Source of the DNA: Silene latifolia
Lineage: Eukaryota > Streptophyta > Magnoliopsida > Caryophyllales > Caryophyllaceae
Length of the DNA stretch: 64,000 bases
NCBI RefSeq assembly: GCF_048544455.1
Contig: NC_133536.1
Location: 28,026,152-28,090,151 of the forward strand
Direction: 5' to 3'
Shown here: positions 45,940 to 56,616 of the stretch, one piece after another
How the letters are laid out: every line of letters begins with the position of its first letter
How positions within the stretch are numbered: the first letter of the stretch is position 1
Made by a program: the position numbers and the translations under genes
The notes under the pieces: model-generated
What the model was told of the DNA's origin: nothing
Databases searched by the model: none
What the model saw: the letters and a program-made list of their open reading frames with translations, nothing else

Positions 45940-46005
45940 AACAGCGCGGCAGTCTTTGCGCCTCTTGAAGGACGCAGCTTCTTTGCGCGCTCTTCCTCAG
46001 CTCTT
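45940..46005. repeat. Element D motif units upstream of antisense gene 1
   Basis: Two degenerate units of about 30 bp (CAGCGCGGCAGTCTTTGCGCC, GACGCAGCTTCTTTGCGCGC, each followed by CTCTT). They are 40-105 bp upstream of the antisense TATA box and of the same family as the LTR units. Confidence 0.75.
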
Positions 46006-46679
46006 TTTCTGTGATTTTCCGCGATGGATCTTTCCTAAATTCCTAAACGAATAATTTCCTATTCATACGGGTTATTATTTTGGTAAATGCGTCAAGTTAC
46101 CATATTTCGTGCTCCCTAATTTTCCGAGCACGCATCTCGAGACGATATCGACATTTTCGTCATTTTAGCACACTTGTACATTTCTTTTTAATTTTATTTT
46201 TGGGGAATCATTTCACCAATTTAATTTCATTAATTTCTTTTTACATTTTGGTATTTAATTATATCATTTTTTCGAACTTTACCTCTTTTCCTTTTGAGGA
46301 ATCATTTCACTCTCCATTTCAAACTTATATGTTTTTCTTTTTTTCTTTTTTTAGGGGGTAACCCTCCCTACCGTCCGGTCATTTCCGACCAATTTTTTTT
46401 CATTTCTGGTCATACTTTTTTGCATTCTCGAGTCATTGTTTTGCGCTAATTTAGGCCATATGTACAAATATATGTTCTGTGTGACTTCTGTCTAAATTTC
46501 GGCAGCATGACGGCGTAAACCGTCATCTACCAAACCTATTCAAAGCTAACCTGCAAGAACAAACAAGGCAACCCAGCAGCAAAGGCACTCAGGCCATCAT
46601 ATATATAACCAAAAAAGGGGATGTGTACACCAAACTGGGGGCTCGAGCCCCAAGACAAAATCCAAAGGTCCAAAAATGT
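46006..46679. other. Spacer between the two antisense genes
   Basis: T-rich on the plus strand, with several runs of five or more T (46260-46420). The minus frame at 46536-46865 extends past the likely last PMD exon. Confidence 0.4.
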
Positions 46680-47780
46680 ATAAATGTACTGCTGGTCGCC
46701 GTCTAGCTCAGCAACTCTCGCCTCGAGAGCAGCAACCTCGGCGTCGCGAACCTCGAGCTCCCTCACCAGGCGAGCCGTCTCCTCTCGGGAATGGGCAAGC
46801 TCTCGCTCCAGCTCGCGCTCCCTTTGCAAACAACAAAACTGACTCATGTCAATCATTTCAAGCATAAAGGAAAATTAGGAAACTCAAAAATAAAGTAAAC
46901 GGAAGGTTCATACCTGACGTCCTCAGCCACCAGCAAGTTCCTCGACGACAGTAGCCCGCAGCCGGTTGGCTACCCTCCACAAAGCCACAAACCGAGATGG
47001 CGCGACCTGCATTTCAAAAGAAAAATGTTTAGCAATTGGACAAACTTGAGCCAATGTGTTTTTACACGAAAACTATACAGGCTAGAAGACTCACCTTCCG
47101 AATCAGATGCTGCCAATCGTCCAAGCCAGCATCTCTCACCGCCACGTCAAAGTCACGTAGCTCGGAGATTGTCGTCATCCCCGTCGTGTTGGTGTACTCA
47201 AGGGTCTCGGGGTACTCTGGGGGCTCGATGCCCGGCACCTCGACCTCCTGCAAGATCAGATGATTTTCGTTAACCGATGATCCTTCATCGTATGATCAAA
47301 CAATCAAAATGAAAGAGGGCAAAGCACTTACCAAAACCGGCCAGTACGCCAACCTCCCATAGAGGAACGCTGAGTAGTCCTCACCAGGAAGGAGGAGGGC
47401 ATCGCCACCAACGCCAACCAAGTCAGACTCCCTCTCAGCCTCAGAAGGCTCCCTAAACATCGTCCGAGGAGGATCGATGGGAACCGTCAAGACATCCCGA
47501 GAGCACTGACGAGCCAAGCTCTCACCCAAGTACCACACAGGACCCATCGACGTCCTCAACAGCAGCCGGCTCGAGCTCCTAGGTCGAAGGACCTCAGCCA
47601 CAAAAAGAGGAGCGCCAGCGTACTCCTCCCAAGGCCTAGGCACCCACTAGAAAAGCAAATGAAGGGTCATTCTTATGATCAGTTCTAAAAGAAAGAGAAA
47701 ACACAGACAAATGTAAGGTAAAATACTCGACCCGTCCAGCTGAAGAGCGTTCACCTCCCGCCGACAGACGTCGTGGAAGG
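46680..47780 (-). pseudogene. PMD gene, 3' half (exons 3b-7)
   Basis: Exons on the minus strand, split by likely GT-AG introns: 47733-47780 (end of exon 3), 47332-47646 (EEYAGAPLFVAEVLRPRSSS), 47095-47247 (PEYPETLEYTNTTGMTTISE), 46914-47006 (SRFVALWRVANRLRATVVEE) and about 46680-46821 (a coiled-coil-like ERELERELAHSREETARLV). An in-frame TGA occurs in exon 6, and the phase at the exon 3/4 junction does not match, so the gene is probably decayed. Its 5' half lies on the far side of element E. Confidence 0.6.
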
Positions 47781-48066
47781 TGATACGTGCCTAATGTACG
47801 GTCTTTTTGGCCTATTTCAGCACGTATTTCCATGCATTTATATACTGTTTTTATGGTATTTTGCCCCGAATTGTCTACTTTGGTGTATTTTGTCCTTTTT
47901 GTAGGAATAATCGCGAAAGTAGCGAAACCATGCTCTATTTCGTCCTTTTTGCATGCATTTAGAGGAGACGGGATTATCCCAGAGTGAGATGCTGTACTTG
48001 AAGTGTCGTGGCACGCATTACGAAGCATTTTGGTGAAGACGCGAGCTGAATTGAGGACCCAAGTGG

Positions 48067-48258
48067 TCTATCGAGTTGATAGGTGGTCTATCGAGCTGTC
48101 TGGAGGACGATCGAATGGTCCCTGAGCTCGATCGAGTGGTTCCTTTCTCGATCGAGTAACCAGCCTTTGATCAAGCCCTCGATCGAGAACCCTGCTGTTC
48201 GATCGAGGAGTTCCTGTTGAGACATTGGTCGATCGAGTGGTCTAATCCACTCGATCGA
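48067..48258. repeat. CTCGATCGAG array in element E 5' LTR
   Basis: TCGATCGA or one-step variants start at 48067, 48087, 48107, 48128, 48148, 48179, 48199, 48229 and 48251. The steps are 20, 20, 21, 20, 31, 20, 30 and 22 bp. A TTGATCAA variant lies at 48167. The last two copies face each other as a hairpin (TCGATCGAGTGG / CCACTCGATCGA). The array is 70-270 bp upstream of the TATA box. The 3' LTR has the same array at 57731-57921. Confidence 0.9.
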
Positions 48259-48330
48259 GAGGATTTCGTCTGTGGGCTTTAATTAGTCCGTGTTTTATTA
48301 CTTACGCATAAACACTTAGGTTTTTTTGGC

Positions 48331-48337
48331 TATATAA
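48331..48337 (+). promoter_or_regulatory. TATA box of element E LTR
   Basis: TATATAA in GGCTATATAACC; the 3' LTR copy is at 57994-58000. It lies downstream of the palindrome array, as in element B. Confidence 0.65.
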
Positions 48338-49288
48338 CCTATGTTTAACTAGGTTATTAGTCATCTTCTTTTATCTTTATCTAGCTTTTAATTACTCTTT
48401 ACTCTTAGATTATCATTCATATTAGAAAACCTACTGTTAGTTTTACGTTGCTTTCACTTTGGGGTTATTGCACTCGGATTTCGTCGTTCTTTACGCCGGA
48501 TTGCTCAGATTGTAATCTCCTCCTTTTCTTAATAATAATTAACCTTCATTTATTGTTTCAATTCTTGTTATTGCTCTTATTTCCCTTGCCCTAATTTGTT
48601 AATCATTGCTTTTTATTATTATATCATCATGTCTGTTGCTGGAATCTTATGTGCTGTTAGATTAGTTATGAATATGAGTAGCTAAACCCCCTCATGTTGG
48701 GATTAGGGGATCTGCGGTAGGATAATGACGACGTAGTGAATGAATTAGACGAATTGACTAAGAGACTCTGTCACTATAGCAATATAACTGTAATCACCGA
48801 CCTAGTTGAGTGCACGCTTCTATGTCACCTATTAAACTGGCTACAATTAGTCCTGGATCGAAAGATTGGATTAAACAGGCCTGCTATAAACAGTAGACTA
48901 CCCTAATGAGGACGAAAGTTAAGTTAGTGGTATTTTAGGGTGGGAAGTGGACCGAAAGGACCTTCTAATATCCGTCTCGCATTAGTTAAATCCGAGTCAT
49001 TTATCTGAGTTGTTAAATTACCGTAGTGAACCGAGTTCCCGGCATGTCTCCCTCTTATTGATAGTTAAATCATTTTCTTGTTTATTGCTTCCGCCTTTAT
49101 TTCTCTTCCTTTTACTCCGTAGTTTAGAACCAAAAATTCAATCAACCCCATTGTTACCTTAGGATTAAAGATAGACAGCTGTAGTTGCATTACCTCCCTG
49201 AGGATTCGATACTCGACTGCCTCTACTACATATTTAGTGAGACCGTTAGGTTTTATTTTTGATGAGTCAACGACAGGCGTGTCAAATT

Positions 49289-49308
49289 TTGCGCGCCGTT
49301 GCTTGGGA
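49289..49308 (+). promoter_or_regulatory. Element E primer binding site, degenerate
   Basis: TTGCGCGCCGTTGCTTGGGA five bases after the LTR resembles the tRNA-Asp site TGGCGCCGTTGCCGGGGA with an inserted base and mismatches. GAGGCAATTGTT follows, as at the isolated primer site at 10035. Confidence 0.7.
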
Positions 49309-49412
49309 GGCAATTGTTCCAATTACTAGCTGTTTTTATTTTTAATTCCTTTTAGTTTAAGGAACATCGTTCCTTAAACTGTTCTCACATCTTGTCCGTA
49401 GTTTTGTCTTAT

Positions 49413-50987
49413 GCGCAGTCGCAAGGTGGTCCATTGCTACCTTTTGATCCCGAGATTGAGAGATCCTGTCGCGCAAAGAGGAGACTATTTCGAGAGCAAC
49501 AGGAAGAGCCCGTTCTCGCGGCAATTTTTACGAGAACGAGCTTTTCAAGACAACCCGCCGTCTTCTCCGCTTTCCGACTATTCACTTGAGTCTATCACTT
49601 TTCCGAAGTACCGAAAATGGCCGAGGAAGCATCCATTGCTAGTCACTCCGAGCCCACACCGACAATCTTTATAAGGGGTTCGAATCACTGGGGAGATGCC
49701 GAGAAAGTTCGAACCGAAGCCCTCTTACATCAAAGATGGTAGAGAAAAACCGATTCGGGGAGTGCGAAAGAAGATGCAGCTCAGCACATGGAGACCTTCA
49801 TTGATTACTGCTGCTCCATACCCCCTCCCACTGGAGTGACAGCTGATCAGATCAAAGAAACTATGTTCATCTTCTCACTCCGCGATGCTGCAAGGGAGTG
49901 GTACAGGGATTTGGACAAAGCTGTTCACGGCATAACAGATTGGAATTCGCTAGCACTGGCGTTTTATAAGAAGTATTTCTCTGCTTCGAGAACCATAGCC
50001 ATCAGAGCCCAGATAACTAGCTTCAAACAAGGTCCCGACGAGAATTTCCATGAGGCATGGCTTCGTTTTAAGAAATTGGTGCGGACCATACCGCATCACG
50101 GTTTCGAGAAATGGAGTCTATGTAACCATTTTTACAATGGTTTATATGATGATCAGAGAGCTATACTTGATGCGGCAGCCAACGGTCGATTTTCTGACAA
50201 CTTGGGGCCGACGAAAGGATGGAAAATCATCGACGATTTGGCCACTCACAGGGCCGAATACGGGAACTCGAGGGGAAATCAAAGGAGAGCTGCTGAGTCA
50301 TCTTCAGTGGCCGCATTAGAAGCCCTTACTGCTAGGTTCGACAAGTATGAACTAGGGGAACTTTCAAGCCGGGATGTACCAGGTTAATGCTATGACAGAC
50401 GGTCCTTTCGTGCATGCGAGGTGTGGGGTAGAAGGACATGTCTCTGATTTCTGTCCTAGTCCCTATGAGCAATGTGCTGCCTTTCAACATTATAGGCAAA
50501 ACAACAACCAGTACGAGCCGAATATCCACCCCAATTTGAGGTGGAGTAACCAGAGCAACATACTCAATCCCACCGCTCCTCCAAATCAGCAGCAGCAGCC
50601 CTATATTCCGCCACATCAGAAGCAACAAGGCTATCAGAAGCCTCCGTCCTTTAACCCACCTAGCCACGGTTCATCTTCAAGCGGGGTGAGTGAAATGGGC
50701 GAGTTGAAATCTATGATACAAGCCTTTACCAAGCAGCTCCATGCAAGTGATCAACAAAGAAGCACGAGTGATCAACAGCGAGACGCGACCATAAAGGCAC
50801 TTGAGACTCAAGTTGCCCAACTCGCCGCGAATCAATCCTCGAGGAAGCCAGGTCATCTACCGACTCAAAATGAGAAGAACCCGAACGAGACGGTACATTT
50901 GATAGAGTTGAGAAGCGGTCTTTCTTATGAAGGACCGGAAATGACGAAATCGACTGAAGTCTGCCAGAATCGCTGATGAACAAGTGT
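49413..50987 (+). pseudogene. Element E gag, frameshifted
   Basis: The start MRSRK (49413) goes out of frame at once with the conserved LLPFDPEIERS text (49392-49589 frame). The capsid core is intact in 49788-50387: METFIDYCCSIPPPTGVT, SLRDAAREWYRDLD, TDWNSLALAFYKKYF, ITSFKQGP and LCNHFYNGLYDDQRA. The next frame (50374-50976) has a knuckle HARCGVEGHVSDFC in which the first Cys is His, then a Gln-rich tail and LRSGLSYEGPE. At least three shifts or stops break the gene. Confidence 0.82.
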
Positions 50988-51022
50988 TCGAAAGAAAAAG
51001 GGACTCACGACGAAGCAGTTGC

Positions 51023-51214
51023 TCGATCGACTGAAATCTGGTGCTGAACCAGTTCGATCGAGTGGAATTGATGAGGGAAGTCCTCGATCGAGTAGTCACT
51101 CTGCTCGATCGAGTGACCTGGAAGCTGCAGAGAGTCGATCGAGTGGTACTGCTGCTCGATCGACTAAAGTTGATGAAGAAACCGGTCGATCGAGTGGACC
51201 CATTGCTCGATCGT
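51023..51214 (+). repeat. Phased palindrome array in the gag-protease linker of element E
   Basis: Eight copies of TCGATCGA (the last TCGATCGT) start at 51023, 51054, 51084, 51105, 51135, 51156, 51186 and 51207. The steps are 31, 30, 21, 30, 21, 30 and 21 bp, so after the first step they form a 51-bp higher-order unit. In the open frame (51019-51450) each copy encodes Arg-Ser-Ser or Arg-Ser-Thr at alternating spacings of 10 and 7 residues. The residues between are not conserved. Confidence 0.92.
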
Positions 51215-51550
51215 CTGATATTGTTGACGGGAAGCTTATTCGAGAGCCTGCTAGTGCTCGTTTAAGCGATGAAGTACCAGAAAGGCCTCGTTCGAGAGGT
51301 AAGAAGCGCCCAAAGGACACCGAACTTGCGCCGGAAGACACTTTGGAGGCGAGAAATAAGGGACTTGAGATTCCACCATCGTTCCCTTCCCGAGGCGGCT
51401 GCAGAATACCAAGATTAATCAACAATTTAGCAAATTTGTTGAGCTGTTGAAGAGTTTGGAAGTTTACGTATGCCATTCTTGAATCGCTTATGAAGGTACC
51501 CTCTTATTTACGATTTATGAAAGATATTTTAGCACGTAAGAGGACCGTTA

Positions 51551-52360
51551 ATGATAATGAGACTCATCGCTTTGATCGAGATGGGGTCCACCCTGTCTCA
51601 AAATAAGCTACCTCTTAAGCAATCAGACCCGGGTAGCTTTTCGATCCCTTGTCATATAGGAATGCAGTTGATTGATAATGCGCTATGCGATTTAGGCGCT
51701 AGCGTAAGTGTACTACCTTTGTCTCTAGCTAAGAGACTTGGTGTGACCAAGCTGAGTTGCACCAATATGACTGTCCAGATGGCCGACCGTAGTCTATCAC
51801 GGCCACTAGGTGTAGCGGAAGACGTACCTGTTAGGATCGGGAAGTTCTTTATTCCCGTTGACTTTGTCGTCCTTGATATCCCAGAAGATGTGCATACCCC
51901 TATCATTTTAGGGAGACCATTTTTGTCCACTTGCCCGTGCAAAGTGATAGATGTCGGGGAAGACTTTGACCTTCCGGTAGGGGATGAGAGAGCCGACTTT
52001 CCATCGGTCCAAGTTCGGAGGGCTCCCATGCAAGCTCAGCCTTGCAATGCCCTCTCTTCTGTTGACCCCATTATTGACACTCCAATTTTGGAAGATATTG
52101 CTATTGTTGCTAACCCTCCGCCTCATACTGAGAGCAAAAAGGAGGAAGATCCGTCTGTTCCCCTTACTGCAGGTACAGATGAAGGCAAGAAAGGAGCTGT
52201 CAAGGGACGTGGTAAGACCATTATCAATCAACCTGGAGCGAAGGATGCCAAGGAAGATGACAGAGGGGCGAAAAACGAAGACGTTCGCACCTACGTAGAT
52301 TGGAATTATATTCCTCCCCTCTCGAAATTCAAGTTCATGGAAGTCAAAGAGGACGGTTAG
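51551..52360 (+). CDS. Element E aspartic protease
   Basis: 269 residues. DPGSFSIPCHIG precedes the catalytic Asp at residue 47 in NALCDLGASVSVLPLSLAKR. Then come NMTVQMADRSLSRPLG, EDVPVRIGKFFIPVDFVVLD and PIILGRPFLS. A hydrophilic tail of about 145 residues ends TYVDWNYIPPLSKFKFMEVK and a clean stop. No RT motif follows. In autonomous Athila elements the frame runs on into RT. The frame is open from before the core to the end, so this may still be functional. Upstream, a shift separates it from gag. Confidence 0.85.
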   Translation: MIMRLIALIEMGSTLSQNKLPLKQSDPGSFSIPCHIGMQLIDNALCDLGASVSVLPLSLAKRLGVTKLSCTNMTVQMADRSLSRPLGVAEDVPVRIGKFFIPVDFVVLDIPEDVHTPIILGRPFLSTCPCKVIDVGEDFDLPVGDERADFPSVQVRRAPMQAQPCNALSSVDPIIDTPILEDIAIVANPPPHTESKKEEDPSVPLTAGTDEGKKGAVKGRGKTIINQPGAKDAKEDDRGAKNEDVRTYVDWNYIPPLSKFKFMEVKEDG

Positions 52361-52667
52361 TATCGCTGAAGTGACGTCCTCCAGTCAGAAGCCCACGAAG
52401 GGGCTACTGACAGCTGATGGAAATTAAACGGGGAAATGCCCCGTGTAACAAAGTGTAATAGACAAGTTTGAATTTATTTTTGAATTCCTTTTATTACGTT
52501 TTAATTAGGACAATTAGTCTAGACATTATTTTTAGCGTAAGACTAAGACTATAGACTGTTTTTCTGCATTTTTGGTATTTTGGGATTTGTTTTACGCAGG
52601 TTTGGGGAAATGCACGCATTTCGAGGAAGAACGGTAGAAATTCAAGGAAATATACACGAAGAAGTCC
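52361..52667. other. Element E spacer after protease
   Basis: No RT, RNase H or IN text. The stretch runs straight from the protease stop into the array leader. Confidence 0.6.
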
Positions 52668-52838
52668 TCGATCGAGTATTGTTGTACTCGATCGAGTGAA
52701 AGATGGTTCGATCGAGTCTGCTGGCCACTCGATCGAGAAAGACCACAGAGGAAGAGGTCGATCGAAAGGGTTCTTATTCGATCGAGCTAAGGGACATCAG
52801 AAAGCCCTCGATCGAGTGACTTAAAATCACTCGATCGA
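52668..52838. repeat. CTCGATCGAG array upstream of ORF3 in element E
   Basis: TCGATCGA copies start at 52668, 52688, 52708, 52729, 52758, 52778, 52808 and 52831. The steps are 20, 20, 21, 29, 20, 30 and 23 bp. The series nearly repeats that of the LTR array (20, 20, 21, 20, 31, 20, 30, 22). The last pair forms a perfect stem, CTCGATCGAGTG / CACTCGATCGAG with 9 bases between. Confidence 0.92.
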
Positions 52839-53812
52839 GTGAAGTGAACAGTAAACGGGAGTTCTTTTCTATACTTAACTCCTTTTTATTTCAGTTTTCA
52901 TTTCTAATTGTTTTAACTCCTAATTTCTCCCAAACCCTTCCTTAATTGCGATTGAAATTTCCCCTAAATCCCCATTTCTTGCCCAAAATCATCAAATCAA
53001 ACACCTACATTCTCTTGCTAGTTAATTAATCTTCCATAACCCCTTAATTTCCCCCTCTTTTGTGCTTGTTTTTACGGTTTTCAAAGGGATTAGGGTTCGC
53101 GGGTTTTTGATTAAAATTCCGCCATTGTTGCTCGTTTTTGGAGTTTAATTGCTACATTGTAGGTCAATCATCATCAAGTAAGTATTTATATCACACTCCT
53201 TGCGATTTCTCTTGATTCATTTCGAATTTTTGAGATGATTTTGCATTAGGGTTCGAAAATTCCATGTATAGTCGATTTTATTCGATTAATTTGTGTTTAT
53301 TTGCCCTTGATTAGCTCGATGATGATGTTGTCACAATTCCTCACTGTTTTTGCATGTTAATTTCGATTTTTGCGCGATCTCCGCAACTAGGGTCCCTGTA
53401 AGTCGAATTCATCGACTGTCCGACGGTTTTTCTATCGCATTGCTTGCTTAATCTAGACTCTTGACTACCTTTTGCTGTTGTTATCTGTTTTCCCGTCCCC
53501 TATCGCCTTTATATGATGTGCATTGTTAGGAATCTCGCGCTGTGAGTAGGTTATTTTCGACTGCCCAAAGTTATACATGCCCCATTCCTGGTTCCATGCT
53601 GTTTTAGCCCTTTTTGCAGTCACTGATTATCATATATTCACCACTCACTTGTCTTTTTTTTTTGAAATTTTATGAGGAATTGTTTGTTTTGACTTACGAA
53701 GTCGAATTTTCGACTAATAGGGCTGCTCTTTTGCTGTCACATGTTGGTTAGCGATCGTTTTAATCACGGTTAGCAGCATATTTCTTATTCATGCCCTTTG
53801 ATAAATTGCAGG
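52839..53812 (+). other. ORF3 leader of element E with probable intron
   Basis: Non-coding leader-like DNA with 'gggattagggttcgcggg' (about 53087). A likely 5'-UTR intron runs from GTAAGT (about 53178) to TTGCAG (ending about 53812), immediately before the ATG. This makes a separate promoter for ORF3 plausible. Confidence 0.5.
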
Positions 53813-55576
53813 ATGGACGCGAGTTCCTTGTCTTCTACTAGCACGTCCTCCAGCTCTTCCAGCTCGTCCGGGAAGGAGTTAGTGGTCCCTGCTGTCACCA
53901 CTACGGCCCTGGTAACCACTACGATCCCCGCTTCTAGCACTACTTCCACCAGACTTTCTCTTTCTTGGATCGTGGACGCACTCCCCGCTTCCGGCGGCAC
54001 GGGATGCCGCCACCGAGGCCACACCCGCGGGCTAGCTATCCACAAAGCTAGCCGGTTAGCTTCGTTACTTCCCAGCCCTTCGAGGTCATGTTTCTACGAG
54101 GGAGGACGCACTCGCACCTGTACCGAAGCTGCCTTCGGTACGTTTCACTTCAGAGGCTCACCGGACACGGTTAGTTTCTTTACTTCGTTGCCCCCTCTCC
54201 TCCACCCGTTTCCTTGCACGAGCTGACTTAGAGACCTTAGGCATCTATGAGGAGGTCTGTAGTTTATTGAGCGGGACGGGTATGTCGGGTCTGATTCACA
54301 TGCAGGAGGCTACCATTCGTACCCTTACGTACGAGTTCTTTAGCTCCTATTCCTTTGACACCGACACCTACCAGGCTGACCACTCCAGTACCTGCATTCA
54401 CTTCCGACTCCGTAACGAGTCACATCACTGGACATTGGCCAAGTTTGGGGAGGTTTTGGGACTAGTTAGTGATGGTCCCACTGCCCCACCTAGAGAGCCC
54501 CTTCAGCTACTTTGGGCTGCTCTTTCTCACACTCCCTTCCAGGCACGGAAGGGAGCTCACGTTCACTTACCTGCGCCCCGTTATTACTTGCGTCTGCTAG
54601 CAGAGACCATTTTTGGGCGCCCCGAGCCCAATAACGTTACCAACACTGAGCTTGCCATTCTCGCGGGGTACCTCAACATTGACTACGGTACCCCGTTTGT
54701 TCTGAACATCGCTTTTCTGGTAGCTCAGCATTGGAACGGTATTGGGACTCGGGTTAAGAACGCAGTCGTCTGCGGCGGGCGGGTGACTAGGATTGCCCGC
54801 CACCCGCACCCTACGACTCTTCACTCATTGCACCTGATGGGGTGGATTATCTTGACCTGGATGCCATGGCTACCTTGACCTGGTTTCCCAGGGCGAAGGG
54901 GAGTGCGAGGACGTGGAAGATCTGTGGTTCCACGTCTGTTACCTTGCCGTGCTCTACCCTTCCCCCACTTTTACCGCTCTCCTCTGCTGATGAGGGAGCG
55001 AGGCCACCTCCACCTACCTACCACCTTACCTTCACCCCTCCCCCTTCTTCCACGAAGAAGAGGAAGCGCGAGGCCGGAGCATCTTCTAGCTCCCAGGCTC
55101 AGACTCAGGCCCAGGCTGGACCGACACCCACGCCTCAGCCTACACCTTCACTCACTCCACCCCCACTTGACCCTCCTTCTGGTTCGGCTTTTCCGGCCAA
55201 TTTTGTTTGCCCTCCCGCTTTAGAGGCGCCCGCGGTCACAGACCAAGGGCGTCGTGATGCCTTGCCTCCGGAGTTGTGCAGGTACCTTACTGAGATGAGA
55301 CGGGATATGGCTTTAGCCGTATTCCCTCTCTACGAGTTCCACATCCGGGCCCGGCGACCGATTCCAGCGGGGTGGCCGCATCCTTCCTTCTACCGATACC
55401 CAACGGAAGGGTACCCTCCACTATCCTCTGACTCAGATGAGGAGAACGAGGAGACAGCGGTAGAACGAGCGGTGCGGTTACGGGCAGAGCAGGCGTCCGC
55501 GAGAGCTGCCAGAGAGGAGGCGAGTGATCCTCCGTTCGTACCCGGTCCGGATGATCAGCCTGGAGATGATGACTGA
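53813..55576 (+). pseudogene. Element E ORF3, frameshifted
   Basis: It starts MDASSLSSTSTSSSS right after an acceptor-like TGCAG and shifts frame near 54000-54260. The body is in 54267-54878: GTGMSGLIHMQEATIRTLTY, KFGEVLGLVSDGPTAPPREP, HLPAPRYYLRLLAETI and LAGYLNIDYGTPFVLNIAFL. After another shift the C-part (54842-55576) is Pro/Ser-rich with a basic KKRKREAG and an acidic end DPPFVPGPDDQPGDDD. The family is that of the ORF3 of B and C. The function is unknown. Confidence 0.75.
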
Positions 55577-56561
55577 GTCTCCCCTTGTTTGTTGCTGGTT
55601 TGGGGAGACGGGTTTGTTGAGTCAGAGTACCGGAAAGACAGCGGTGCCGACGACGAGTAGCTACTGGTCTACTCACTTCCCCAGTTTTCTGGCTGGTTTG
55701 GGGAAGTTCGTGTTTTGTATGTTCTCACTCTTTTTATTTTTCGTCTCCTTTATTTGTCTTTTTATTGGTTGTATACCCCCATCCCCCATTTTTCTGCTGG
55801 TGTATGTTTTGGTACAATGGGGGCATTGTACGATTTGGTTTGGGGAGGTTATGCATCCATATCTGTATCTGCATCTTGTTTTTATTGCATTTCTATTATC
55901 ATCGTTTAATTTCAGTATGCATTGCTGTTTATTTTCATAAAAATCAAAAATCTCATAAAAATTGAAAAATTTCAAAAATTCAAAAAATATTCACGTTTAT
56001 TTTTGCATATAGGTTGAGTCGGAACGGTAGATTCCCGTGATGATATTGCACTTAACTTGTCAATTCACTTGAGCCTTGCACATTATTGATGGTTTTTAGC
56101 TTTGTCAATTCGCATTGTCTACGAATTTCTGTTCAAATAATAGCTGACTGTTTAGACTTGACCTGATAAACTGGCAAACTACTTAAAAATTCTGAGTTTT
56201 TAGAGCCAATAACTGGTGACATTCATGACCAGTTCATTAGGAATTTTGAGTAGTACTCCTTGCATAGCATGTTCGTCTCATTTGCACATTTATGACATTC
56301 AATTTCTTGTCAAATGCACATATTCGGGTTTGTGGTTGGTGTCACATGCAGGGAGGGTCTTGCAATTTCCCTTTCTTTATATCTTTCACCCATTTAGCTC
56401 CACATTGACCAAAACTTGCCTTTTTGACCCATTAGCTACATTCCAAACTAAGCCTGCCTAGTCAAGCTAGTTAGTCTGTCCTTTTGTGGTATGTTTTCAG
56501 TTGCAGTTTGGTCCGTAATTCTCACTTGGAGTTGGTGTTTGAATTGAGGAAGGAGGAAATT

Positions 56562-56616
<55 letters not shown>

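Larger units (their letters stand above)
47781..49284 (+). repeat. Element E 5' LTR
   Basis: 1504 bp, TGATACGTGCC..GGCGTGTCA. It aligns end to end with 57446-58950; differences are about ten short clusters rather than scattered single bases. A TATA box lies at 48331-48337 and a palindrome array at 48067-48258. Confidence 0.95.

Noticed and set aside
48067..48258. CRISPR-like repeat-spacer look of the TCGATCGA arrays
   Set aside because: The words are only 8-10 bp, spacers are 10-20 bp, no cas genes exist and the setting is a plant LTR, so it is not a CRISPR array.
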